NCBI GenBank assembly: GCA_030447525.1
Contig: JAUJOR010000026.1
Coordinates: 1 to 47,293, forward strand
Origin: Chloroflexota bacterium
GTDB lineage: Bacteria > Chloroflexota > UBA11872 > UBA12225
DNA: 47,293 bases
Reading direction: 5' to 3'
Shown piece by piece: positions 39,749-47,293 of this stretch (position 1 is its first letter; every line of letters begins with the position of its first letter). The position numbers and the translations under genes were made by a program. Under the pieces are notes generated by a model. That model was not told where the DNA came from. It made no database searches and saw nothing but the letters and a program-made list of their open reading frames with translations.

Positions 39749-40672
39749 GTGACTGCATCTGGGCCAAACGCACTCATCTCTTCCCGGCTCCCGGCGCCCC
39801 CCGCCCGACGCCCGCGGGTAGTGGTGACGGGCGCCACCGGCTACATCGCCGCACAGCTCCTCCCGGCGTTCCGGCAGCGCTATGATCTCGTGCTCCTGGA
39901 CGTCCGCACCACGGGGCGAGATGGGCAGCCGGTGAAAGGGGCGCAAGTCGCCGACTTGCTAGCGGAGGACTGGGAGCGCCAGCGGGGGCATTTCCGGGGC
40001 GCGGATGCCGTCGTGCACCTGGGATACTACCGCCCGCCACAGAAGGGGGTCTCTGGCTCCGGGAAGTCTTACCTGGACGAGCGACCTAACGTGGACATGG
40101 CAGAGCACGTCTACCGCCTGGCCCTTGAAGAGGGGGTGCGCCGCGTCGTCGTCGCCAGCTCCAATCACGCGGCCGATTGGTACGAGTCCCTGATCCACGC
40201 CCGGAAGATGGAAAACCTGAGCCCGTCCGATCTCCCTAAGTCCGACAACTACTACGGCTGGGCCAAGATCGCCTACGAAGCCCTGGGCTTCGTCTATGCC
40301 AGCGGGGCCTTCGGGCGCAAGCTGGAGGTCGTCCAGGTGCGTATCGGCGCCCCGCGGGAACTCGACGCCGCGACCCACGAAGGCCGGGCGCAGCAGTACA
40401 AGCGCAATCTGGGGGCTTACATCAGCGCCCGGGACATTCAACAGCTGTTCGTGAGATCGATAGAAACGGACGACATCGCCGACCCGTGGGGCGTCCCCTT
40501 CCAGATCTTCTACGGCGTCTCCAACAACACCCGCGCCTTCTGGAACATCACCAACGCCCGCCATGTGATCGGCTATGACCCGGAGGACGACTCGGAGACG
40601 CGCTACGCCGCGGACGTCCGTCGCCTGCTGATCGAACCTGGGAGCAACGGGCGCGTCGGCACCGACGCCTGA
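39749..40672 (+). CDS. NAD-dependent epimerase/dehydratase (extended SDR)
   Basis: A 307-residue extended SDR. The Rossmann motif is VVVTGATGYIAAQLLP (Gly-x-x-Gly-Tyr-Ile), Asp51-like DVRT follows strand 2, the catalytic Ser lies in VVASSNHAADW and the Tyr/Lys pair in YYGWAKIAYE. The pattern resembles the uronate dehydrogenase / Udh-like group (SSNHA, YGxxK), which oxidises hexuronic acids, but this is only suggestive. GTG start after AGGGG at 6 bases. The first 22 residues are a Pro-rich extension. A TAGAAT at 39699 may be its -10 element. Convergent with the solute-binding protein gene, with a hairpin between them. Confidence 0.87.
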   Translation: MTASGPNALISSRLPAPPARRPRVVVTGATGYIAAQLLPAFRQRYDLVLLDVRTTGRDGQPVKGAQVADLLAEDWERQRGHFRGADAVVHLGYYRPPQKGVSGSGKSYLDERPNVDMAEHVYRLALEEGVRRVVVASSNHAADWYESLIHARKMENLSPSDLPKSDNYYGWAKIAYEALGFVYASGAFGRKLEVVQVRIGAPRELDAATHEGRAQQYKRNLGAYISARDIQQLFVRSIETDDIADPWGVPFQIFYGVSNNTRAFWNITNARHVIGYDPEDDSETRYAADVRRLLIEPGSNGRVGTDA

Positions 40673-40710
40673 CCGATTTGAGCGGCCGGCACGGTCATCT
40701 ATCTGGCTCG

Positions 40711-40732
40711 CGATGGCCGGCCGAGGCCATCG
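40711..40732. terminator. Bidirectional hairpin between convergent genes
   Basis: CGATGGCC (40711-40718) and GGCCATCG (40725-40732) form a perfect 8-bp stem with a 6-base loop, between the epimerase stop (40672) and the solute-binding protein stop (40741). There is no T-run, so Rho-independent activity is uncertain. Confidence 0.5.
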
Positions 40733-40740
40733 ACGGCGCT

Positions 40741-42084
40741 CTAGCTCAAGGCGAGCAGGGCGTTGACCTCCCGCTCGATGTTACCCGCCGCATCCCGGGG
40801 TGAGATCTTCTGGTCTAGCAGGTCGTTACGCTGCCGGCTAACAATGGTGTTCATCTCGTCCCAGGGCTTTACCAGGGGCTGCTGCTTGGCCTCCCTGGCG
40901 GCGTCCAGCCAGCGCTGCTTGTTGATGTTCAGCGTCTTGCGCTCGAGGAACACCGTCTCGGCCACCGGCCGGTAGCCGGGGATGGAGCGCCCGCCGGCCT
41001 CCTCCACCGCCTTCATCCCCTCCGTGCCGGCAAATGCCATGAACTCCCAGGCGGCATCTTTCACCTTGCTGGCCGACCACATGGTGTAGGCGTCGGTGTA
41101 CCAGCGGTGGAAGCGGGGCTTGGGACCGATGGGGCGTAGGACGATGTCCGCCGGGAAGTCCAGCGCCGACCACTGCGCCAGCACGAACGGCCCGGCATTG
41201 CCGCTGAGGGCCTGCCGCCCGGTGTTGAACATGTTGACCCCCCCCGGTCGATCGCCGCCGGTGCGCCGGGGTTGCACGCGATGCACGTGGGTCAGGTCGT
41301 GCCAGAACTGCAGGGCTTGCGAGCCGGCCGGGGTCTGGTTGATGATGCAGCGCTTTTTCTCTTTGTCTAGGAAGTCGGTGCCGAAGTCCCACCACAGGGG
41401 CCACGTCTCGCTGTAGTCCACGCCCCAGGTCTCCAGATTGCCCTGAGGGTCCAGCTTGGCCACCCGCTTGAGCATATCCAGGAATTCCCCGTGGGTCCAG
41501 GTCTTGTCAAAGTCCGGCTTGAGCGCCACGCCAGCCTTTTCGAACAGGGTGCGGTTGATCCCCAGGACGCCGACCCCCCAGCCCTGGTTGATCCCGTAAA
41601 GCTTTCCGTTGACGGATTGCTCCTCAATGGCCAGGGGATAGTACTGGTCGGTGCGGATCTTGGAGCGGCTGTAGAGTGGCGTCAGGTCGGTGAGCCCGCC
41701 GGCCGACTGAAAGGGGATGATGCGTCGCGTCGTTGTCCAGATCACATCTGGCGCGGCCCCACCGGCAAAGGCGGTGATGAGCTTCGCCCCGTAGTCCGCC
41801 TCGCTCCCGGCGTCGTTCGACGCCTCGATCTTGTGGCCGGGCACTCGCTTCTGATATTCCGTGGCGGCGGCCTGCACCTTGTCCCAGTCGGCCTGCCCCA
41901 CGTTGCACCAGTAGACGATCGTCGCCGGGGCCTTGGCGCTGCCTTGAGCGCCGTCCGTCGCGGCCGGGGCGCCGCCGATGCTGCAGGCAGCGGCGAAAGC
42001 GCCGCCGGTCAGGGCGGTGAAGCCGAGCACGGCGCGACGCGTCGGGCGCCCGGCAGACAGCGGCGAGTATGGCAGGGGCATCAT
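40741..42084 (-). CDS. ABC transporter extracellular solute-binding lipoprotein (Tat-type)
   Basis: A 447-residue periplasmic/extracellular binding protein of the family 1 (sugar-type, ugpB/MalE-like) group. The N-terminus has a twin-arginine signal (GRPTRRAVLGFTALTGG) and a lipobox (AAAC), so it is probably exported folded and lipid-anchored. The mature protein begins a typical fold: ATIVYWCNVGQADWDKVQAA, then FAGGAAPDVIWTTTRRIIPF and LYGINQGWGVGVLGINRTLF. The first ATG of an ATG-ATG pair follows GGGAGATGCA. No permease or ATPase gene is adjacent, so it is an orphan that must use transporter subunits encoded elsewhere. The substrate is unknown. Confidence 0.9.
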   Translation of the reverse strand: MMPLPYSPLSAGRPTRRAVLGFTALTGGAFAAACSIGGAPAATDGAQGSAKAPATIVYWCNVGQADWDKVQAAATEYQKRVPGHKIEASNDAGSEADYGAKLITAFAGGAAPDVIWTTTRRIIPFQSAGGLTDLTPLYSRSKIRTDQYYPLAIEEQSVNGKLYGINQGWGVGVLGINRTLFEKAGVALKPDFDKTWTHGEFLDMLKRVAKLDPQGNLETWGVDYSETWPLWWDFGTDFLDKEKKRCIINQTPAGSQALQFWHDLTHVHRVQPRRTGGDRPGGVNMFNTGRQALSGNAGPFVLAQWSALDFPADIVLRPIGPKPRFHRWYTDAYTMWSASKVKDAAWEFMAFAGTEGMKAVEEAGGRSIPGYRPVAETVFLERKTLNINKQRWLDAAREAKQQPLVKPWDEMNTIVSRQRNDLLDQKISPRDAAGNIEREVNALLALS

Positions 42085-42375
42085 TGCATCTCCCATCGCA
42101 GGTATCGGAGTTGAAGTTGTGCCTGCATCGTACCACCGGAGGCCGTTGGCCCGGCTGGGCACGGATGCGGTCGGCCGCTCGGGGGCCACTCCTATCGAGC
42201 ATGTCCCCCCACGAGCGCTCAGCCCGAGAGAGGCAGGCGCATGGTGGCGCCATTCTCGCCCGAGACGGAGATGTGCGCCCCCAGCTGGGGCTGGGTGGAG
42301 ATGGGGAGACGGGCGGCGGCCTGACGTGCTAGGCTGACGCCGGGGCTAAAGGAATTCACGTTGGGAGGGCTCTCA

Positions 42376-43344
42376 ATGCGTTGGTCCGGTCATTTCCCGT
42401 TTGTCACCCCCACGGCTCCCACGGCTCGGCGACCGCTGGGGTTCCTCGCCATTCTGATGGCCGGAGCGCTTGGGTCAGCGCTCCCCATGGCACCGGTGGT
42501 CGCTCAGCAGCCGGCGCCCTTGCCCCAATCCCTCTCGGAGTTCGTACGCCTTAAGGAGGACGTGTACGCCTTTCGCTTTCAGAATCATGTGTCCATGTTC
42601 ATCCCTACGGATGAGGGGGCCATCGTCGTCGATCCCATTGGCCAGAGCAATCGTCAGGCGCCGTCGGTGTATAAGGAGGCGATCAGGTCGGTCACGGACC
42701 GGCCGGTGCGCTGGATGTTGTACTCGCACTGGGGCGCCGACCATGGCACCGGCGGGATCGTGTTCCGCGACACGGCGACGTTCCTCAGTCACCGCAATGC
42801 GGCGCCCAAGATCGCCGCGGCGAACGACCCCACGTCGCCGGTGCCCGACGTGACGTTCGACGGCGGGACGACGCTCGAGTTCGGCGGCAAGACACTGATC
42901 CTACAGAGCACCGCCCTGTCCCCAGCCGACGATTACTTCCTGGTTTGGTACCCGGCGCAGAAGGTGCTGATGATGGTCGATCAGGTGCGGGTGAAGACGC
43001 TGCCGTTCGGCGATCTGCAGGGCGCGTCCCCGGAGCGCATGGCCGAACATTTGCAGTACGTGGCCGACAACTTCGATTTCGACGTCCTCCTGTGGGGTCA
43101 CGGCGCCGGGCCGATCTTGACCGGGACGAAGCAAGACCTCCTAGATCACCGGCAGTACTACCTGGATCTGGTGGACGCCGTGCGGGCGGCGCGGGCCGCC
43201 GGGCATGCGGATAACTCGGAAGCGATGGTCGCCGCCGTGCGCACGGCGCTGGCGCCGAAGTACAGCAGCTGGGGGAACTTCCCCGGCGGCTTGACCGCCA
43301 ACGTCGCCGGCGTCGTGCGCTGGTCGTCGGACGCCGGCGGCTGA
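42376..43344 (+). CDS. Secreted metallo-beta-lactamase-fold protein with incomplete metal site
   Basis: A 322-residue protein with a Sec-type signal peptide (FLAILMAGALGSALPMAPV, AQQ end). The fold shows VKEDVYAFRFQN-like start, a MFIPTDEGAIVVDPIG strand, YSHWGADHGTGG as metal motif, a MMVDQVRV strand (bridging Asp) and LLWGHGAGPILTG (last His). In the motif HxHxDH the second His is Gly (HWGADH), and the His expected in the ALSPADDY segment is also missing. One metal site may survive. The ATG follows GGGAGG at 7 bases. The next gene, an unknown protein, starts 80 bases downstream and may be cotranscribed. Confidence 0.82.
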   Translation: MRWSGHFPFVTPTAPTARRPLGFLAILMAGALGSALPMAPVVAQQPAPLPQSLSEFVRLKEDVYAFRFQNHVSMFIPTDEGAIVVDPIGQSNRQAPSVYKEAIRSVTDRPVRWMLYSHWGADHGTGGIVFRDTATFLSHRNAAPKIAAANDPTSPVPDVTFDGGTTLEFGGKTLILQSTALSPADDYFLVWYPAQKVLMMVDQVRVKTLPFGDLQGASPERMAEHLQYVADNFDFDVLLWGHGAGPILTGTKQDLLDHRQYYLDLVDAVRAARAAGHADNSEAMVAAVRTALAPKYSSWGNFPGGLTANVAGVVRWSSDAGG

Positions 43345-43424
43345 AGGGCGGTGTTTGGTTGGATGGGTGGTGGCCGCCGGCGGCCAAAAGGCGGCGAGAG
43401 GACGTCCAAGGGAGGGATGAGGCA

Positions 43425-43913
43425 GTGACGAACGACCCGCAGGCGGTGCCCCCGGCCGAGGAAGAGGGAGTCTGGCGCATTCGGGAAGGTGAGCCGGCGC
43501 GCCACCCGCGCGGCGAGACCTACCGGCCGGACGGCGTCGAGAACCTTACCTACAACAACCCCTACAACCTCGAGGTCGAGCGGGTCTGGTTCGACGGGAA
43601 GGTCGTCTACGCCGTGGAGCAGGGGGAGCTAGAAGTCGACCTGAACACCGTCAAAGTGGCCCAGGAGTACCAGATCGTCTACGCCGTCGACCTGGACGAG
43701 CGCGGCAAGCTCGCCGAGGATCGGGAGCCGGAGCGCGTCCCGGGGCAGTACAACATCTACGACTCCGTCCCTGGGATGGACAAGTACTCCCCGCTGTGGC
43801 AATTCAACTACGTCGTCGTTCCGCGAGACTACCAGCCGAACACGCTACGCTCGGAAGGCGACTGCCTCGCCAGTGGCTATCCGATCAAGAAGAGCACGAT
43901 CGTTGAGAACTGA
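43425..43913 (+). CDS. Protein of unknown function with YSPLWQ motif
   Basis: A 162-residue soluble protein. It begins with a charged region (EEEGVWRIREGEPARHPRGE), then ENLTYNNPYNLEVERVWFDG, YAVEQGELEVDLNTVKVAQE and YDSVPGMDKYSPLWQFNYVV. The PG-x3-YSPLW motif recalls, from memory, a small family of unknown function found in Chloroflexota and Deinococcota, often secreted; here no signal peptide is seen. Much of it is strand-rich. The GTG start follows a GGGAGGGATGAGG stretch; an earlier ATG at 43362 is in frame. It is likely cotranscribed with the metallo-beta-lactamase-fold gene upstream. Confidence 0.7.
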   Translation: MTNDPQAVPPAEEEGVWRIREGEPARHPRGETYRPDGVENLTYNNPYNLEVERVWFDGKVVYAVEQGELEVDLNTVKVAQEYQIVYAVDLDERGKLAEDREPERVPGQYNIYDSVPGMDKYSPLWQFNYVVVPRDYQPNTLRSEGDCLASGYPIKKSTIVEN

Positions 43914-44247
43914 CCGGTGCTCTAGGAGCCGCCGTGCGCGGCAACGAGAAGAGAGGACCAGCCGTCCGCGAGGTCAGACCGAGGGGCTTGGTGGCTCATG
44001 GGGAGCCTAGAAGGCGGGGGGAGACATGGCGGGGTCTTCATGGCCCTGTATGCGTGGCTGTACAATCTGGTGGCTGGTTGGGTGGGGGGTCTCAGGATCG
44101 AGCTGGACTGAGCCGATCAGCAGGGGCGACGCCCTCCAGGGGACGCCATTCAAAGGAGATGTCCTCATCCAATAGTGCACGCCGACTCATCGGAGGCTGC
44201 AGGCGCAGTGCGCTACACTGGCCGTTCGATAGAGTAGGGGGACGGCG
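43914..44247. other. Spacer before ABC genes; possible 23-residue peptide
   Basis: These 334 bases hold no standard gene. A short frame at 44040-44111 (+) encodes a hydrophobic 23-residue peptide (MALYAWLYNLVAGWVGGLR at its start), and an overlapping frame from ATG 44025 follows a strong GGGGGAG site and encodes 49 residues. TACACT at 44213-44218 could be the -10 element of the ABC genes. Confidence 0.3.
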
Positions 44248-46070
44248 GTGGAGAAGCGGATCTGAACATCCTAGGGCGGCTGCTGCGCTACCTGCGCCCG
44301 TACTGGTGGGGCTCTGTCGCCTCGGTCGCGCTCATCGTCGTGCTCAGCATCTTCCGCCTGGGCCCGGCCTGGTTCACCAAGCTGATCATTGACCAGGCCA
44401 TTCCGGCGCAGGACCTGCGCCTGGCCGCCTTTATCATCGCCGCCCTGCTGGGCGTCGCCGCCCTGACCAATGCCCTGAATGGGGCGGAGCTGTACCTCCA
44501 GCAGTGGGTCGGCCAGCACGTGGTCTATGACCTCCGTGCGCAGCTCTACGCTCACCTGCAGCAGCAGAGCATGTCCTTCTACGACGCCAATCAGACGGGG
44601 CAGCTGATGTCCCGCGTCACCAATGACGTCAATCAGGTGCAGTCGTTCCTGACCCAAGGGCTGACTCGCCTGGCGAACACCGTCGTCACCCTGGCCGTAA
44701 ACTTGGCCATCATGCTCTATCTGGACCCGCTCCTGACGCTGGTGGCCATGTCCGTCACGCCGGTGGTCGTGTACTTCCAGATGCGCATGGCCACGGTCAT
44801 GGATCTCTACCGCGTCGTGGCGCGGAAGTCCGCTGAGCTGAACGTAGTGCTGCAGGAGAACGTCACCGGCATCAAGCTGGTCAAGGCCTTTGACCGAGAG
44901 CCCTACGAAGCGGCGCGGTTCAACCATGTGAACCGGGCCATCCGTGAAGGACGAATGAAGGCGACGATGAACCGTACCCTAGCCGGCGTCGGCCAGGAGT
45001 ACGCTACCTACGTCTCCGCCATTATCATCATCGTCTTCGGGGCCTGGCGGGTGATGGAGGGGGCCCTCACGATCGGCTCCGTCACGGCCTTCTATTCTTA
45101 TGTACTGTCCATGTGGGCCCCCGTGCGCTGGATGACCTTCATGAACCAGATGGCCCAGCAGGCCGTCGCCGCCGGGGAGCGCGTCTTCGAGATCCTGGAT
45201 ACGCCCCTGGGGGTGACGGAGAAGCCGGGCGCCGTGGTGTTGGGCCGCCTGGAGGGACGGATCGAGCTGGACGACGTCTCCTTCGCCTATGGCAAGAACC
45301 CGCCGTTACTCCAGCACGTCAGCGCCATGGTGGAGCCGGGCCACACGCTGGCCCTGGTGGGGCCCAGTGGCTCGGGCAAGACGACGTTGATCAACCTCAT
45401 CCCCCGCTTTTACGACGTCTCCGGCGGCGCGGTGCGTATCGACGGGCATGACGTGCGGGATGTGACCCTGCAGAGCCTGCGCAGCCAGATGGGACTGGTA
45501 ATGCAGGAGACGTTCCTTTTTAATCTCACCATCCGAGAGAACATCTCCTATGGCCGGGAGGGGGCTCCCATGGAGGAGGTGGTGGCCGCCGCCAGGGCGG
45601 CGAACGCCCACGGCTTCATCAGCGAGCTTGAGCAGGGCTACGAGACGCTGGTCGGCGAGCGCGGCGTGCGCCTCTCGGGGGGGCAGCGCCAGCGTATCGC
45701 CATCGCCCGCGCCATCCTGGTAGATCCCCGCATCCTGATCCTGGATGAGGCCACCAGTAGCGTGGACAACCAGACCGACTACCTCATCCGGCAGGCCCTG
45801 GACGGGTTGATGAACGGACGTACGACTATCGTCATTGCCCACCGGTTGTCTACCGTGCAGCGGGCGCACCAGATCCTGGTGATGGAACAGGGGGCCATCA
45901 CCGCCCGGGGCACGCACCAGGAGCTGCTCCGCTCCAGCCCTCTCTACCAGCACCTACACGAGATCCAGTTCCGCCTCCACCGGGAGGGGGACGAGGGGTC
46001 GTTGACGAACGGCGCCGCCCTGCTCCCGACCCTTTCGGGGGCGCCAGGGAAGATGGAAGTGCGGGGGTGA
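44248..46070 (+). CDS. ABC exporter half-transporter (permease-ATPase fusion), probable frameshift at the start
   Basis: A roughly 600-residue type IV ABC exporter. About six membrane helices are followed by the ATPase: Walker A GPSGSGKTTL, Q-loop MQETFLFN, signature LSGGQRQRIAIARA, Walker B ILILDEATSSVD and H-loop IVIAHRLST. The frame that holds the whole protein has no ATG/GTG/TTG before 44340, yet it encodes ILGRLLRYLRPYWW, the normal N-terminus, upstream. A GTG at 44248 with an AGGGGG site lies in another frame; one extra C in GGATCTG (44259-44265) would join it and give MEKRILNILGRLLRYLRP. A one-base deletion, real or a sequencing error, is likely. It overlaps the second half-transporter gene by 4 bases, so the two form a heterodimer. 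Confidence 0.85.
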
Positions 46071-47293
46071 TCGGGGGCAGCCGTGGGCTCGGCTCGACGA
46101 TGGGTGGGGGCTCGCGCCTCTCCATGCGCGAGAAGCCGGTGCTCAAGACCAGCCCGTGGAAGCTCCTTTGCCGCCTGGGGGGCGTCGTCTCACCTTACCG
46201 CCGGCAGCTGCTCCTGGCCCTGATCTGTGTGCTGCTCACCTCGGGCCTGCACATGCTGATGCCCTGGGCGTTCAAGCACGTCATCGACGTCACCATCCCC
46301 GAACGGGACGTACGACAGCTGCTGGGGATCGGGGTGGGCCTGATGGCGCTCCAGGGGGTGCGCCACGGCCTGAGCTATTACGAGCGCTACCTGGTGGCCC
46401 TGGTCTCGCAGCAGCTGGTCTATCAGCTGGCCAAAGACCTCTTCGAGCACACCCAGCGTCTCTCGCTGCGCTTCTTCGAGCGATGGGGCACGGGGGAGAT
46501 CATCTCCCGCACCACCAACGACATCGGCGTGCTCCAGCAGGCTGTGAGCGGCGGGACGATCCGCGCCGCGATCAGCGTGGTGAACATGGTGGGCTTCGCC
46601 GTGATCATGCTCTTGCTCAACTGGCAACTGGCGCTGCTCACCTTCTGCACCGTCCCCGTGCTCCTGGTCGCCAGTACCTTTTCGGCGGGCATGCTGCGCG
46701 TGCGCTACCGCGCCGTGCAGGAGCGGGTGGCCGGCGTGAACAACGTCCTTCAGGAGAACATCAGCGGCGTGCGGGTCAGCCGGGCCTTCGCCCAGGAGGG
46801 GGCCCAGGGGCGCCGCTTCCAGGGGGAGAACCGCGGAAACCTGCAGGCCAACATGTCCACCGCCGGTGTACAGGCGGTGGCCACCCCGGCCATCCAGATG
46901 ATCACCTCGTTGGGCATGGCCCTCGTCCTCGGCGCCGGCACGTGGGGTATCGTCGATGGCCGGATGACGGTGGGGACACTGGTGGCCTTCGTCAGCTACC
47001 TGATCCAGTTCTACCAGCCGGTGGAGGACTTGATCCGGGTCAACAACACCACTCAGCAGGCCCTGTCCGCCGCGGAGCGCATCTTCCAGTTTCTCGACGA
47101 GGAGCCGGACGTGGCCCAGGGCCCCCGGGGCCGCGCGCTAAACGGGGTTTGCGGGCCGGGGCCGGGGGCTGTGGTGAAGGTGGCCAAACAGCCGCGGCCA
47201 CCGGAGCTGCCCGGGGGGCAGAAGCGCGCGCACCAGGGCCCGAACTGTGCCGCAGTGGGGCACCCTGGCCGCCGCGCCGACCCACACACGCTG
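46067..47293 (+). CDS. ABC exporter half-transporter, partial (runs off window)
   Basis: Second subunit of the heterodimeric ABC exporter. The GTG start overlaps the stop of the first gene (GTGA), so translation is coupled; an in-frame ATG at 46100 is possible. The membrane domain is complete: YRRQLLLALICVLLTSGLHM, FFERWGTGEIISRTTNDIGV, VNNVLQENISGVRVSRAFAQ, and NNTTQQALSAAERIFQFLDE. The ATPase domain is missing. After DVAQGPRG at about 47110 the translation loses all family similarity up to the window end. The two half-transporters resemble LmrCD/YheHI-type multidrug or lipid exporters in layout; the substrate is unknown. Confidence 0.85.
   Translation, partial: MIGGSRGLGSTMGGGSRLSMREKPVLKTSPWKLLCRLGGVVSPYRRQLLLALICVLLTSGLHMLMPWAFKHVIDVTIPERDVRQLLGIGVGLMALQGVRHGLSYYERYLVALVSQQLVYQLAKDLFEHTQRLSLRFFERWGTGEIISRTTNDIGVLQQAVSGGTIRAAISVVNMVGFAVIMLLLNWQLALLTFCTVPVLLVASTFSAGMLRVRYRAVQERVAGVNNVLQENISGVRVSRAFAQEGAQGRRFQGENRGNLQANMSTAGVQAVATPAIQMITSLGMALVLGAGTWGIVDGRMTVGTLVAFVSYLIQFYQPVEDLIRVNNTTQQALSAAERIFQFLDEEPDVAQGPRGRALNGVCGPGPGAVVKVAKQPRPPELPGGQKRAHQGPNCAAVGHPGRRADPHTL
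47115..47293. other. Unreliable contig-end sequence
   Basis: In this stretch the ABC reading frame stays open but the encoded residues (GAVVKVAKQPRPPELPGG and so on) do not resemble the strand that should lead to the ATPase domain. No other frame or strand restores it. It is probably low-quality or chimeric sequence at the contig end, like the first 200 bases. Confidence 0.45.

Noticed and set aside
1..47293. tRNA genes, rRNA genes, CRISPR arrays or transposase genes
   Set aside because: I looked for T-loop motifs, regularly spaced repeats and typical transposase motifs and found none that hold up. A small tRNA could still have been missed by eye.

Overview
The window is a 47.3 kb piece of high-GC bacterial DNA (roughly two thirds G+C by eye) with about 40 protein genes on both strands, no rRNA, no tRNA that I can see, no CRISPR array and no transposase. 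The gene families fit a high-GC Chloroflexota-like bacterium: Tat-exported solute-binding lipoprotein, adenosylcobalamin-dependent ribonucleotide reductase with NrdR, DUF2723 membrane protein, DUF3048 lipoprotein, fused MFS/spermidine-synthase protein, C45 acyltransferase and many single VOC, SDR and 2-hydroxyacid dehydrogenase genes. This placement is inference from gene content. Both ends of the window look unreliable (homopolymer-rich or degenerate sequence that breaks genes), as at the ends of a metagenomic contig.

Layout. 0-4 kb: fatty-acid synthesis (fabH on +; fabF and accB on -) with a divergent MarR regulator. 4-9.4 kb: Ldh2-family dehydrogenase, DUF1232, VOC, degenerate metallo-beta-lactamase, SDR, clpS, and a blue-copper lipoprotein behind a perfect TTGTGA-N6-TCACAA palindrome. 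9.5-17.5 kb: nrdJ with a strong promoter carrying two NrdR-like boxes 31 bp apart, an aminotransferase, Fe/Mn superoxide dismutase, an unusual adenylate-kinase-like/deoxyribosyltransferase-like fusion, nrdR and a double-GNAT protein. 17.6-30.4 kb: two 2-hydroxyacid dehydrogenases, cupin, membrane proteins, a NERD-like membrane protein, amidohydrolase, Gfo/Idh/MocA oxidoreductase, DUF3048 lipoprotein, a 132-bp terminal-inverted-repeat element and the fused spermidine-synthase-like protein. 30.5-37.8 kb: ABM protein, C45 acyltransferase, M20 amidohydrolase overlapping an unrecognised 499-residue protein, aldose epimerase and an MFS exporter. 37.9-47.3 kb: a VOC gene bracketed by two ~94-bp repeats, a peroxiredoxin split by an in-frame UGA, an epimerase, an orphan solute-binding protein, a second degenerate metallo-beta-lactamase, an unknown protein and two overlapping ABC exporter half-transporters.

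The best find is the peroxiredoxin at 39558-39100 (minus strand). Its single in-frame UGA falls exactly at the peroxidatic cysteine (residue 45, Thr-Pro-Gly-UGA-Thr) and is followed by a hairpin with a 7-bp upper stem whose apical loop starts 22 nt after the UGA and has G as its second base, which matches the bacterial SECIS pattern. It is very probably a selenoprotein of the BCP/PrxQ type that ordinary gene calling breaks into two pieces. Selenocysteine machinery (selA, selB, selC, selD) is not in this window.

Other points: the nrdJ operator/promoter arrangement is clear enough to predict its regulation; several genes appear to have leaderless or nearly leaderless promoters; one ABC gene has a likely one-base deletion just after its start codon; and one 2-hydroxyacid dehydrogenase lacks about 21 residues compared with its paralogue in the same window.
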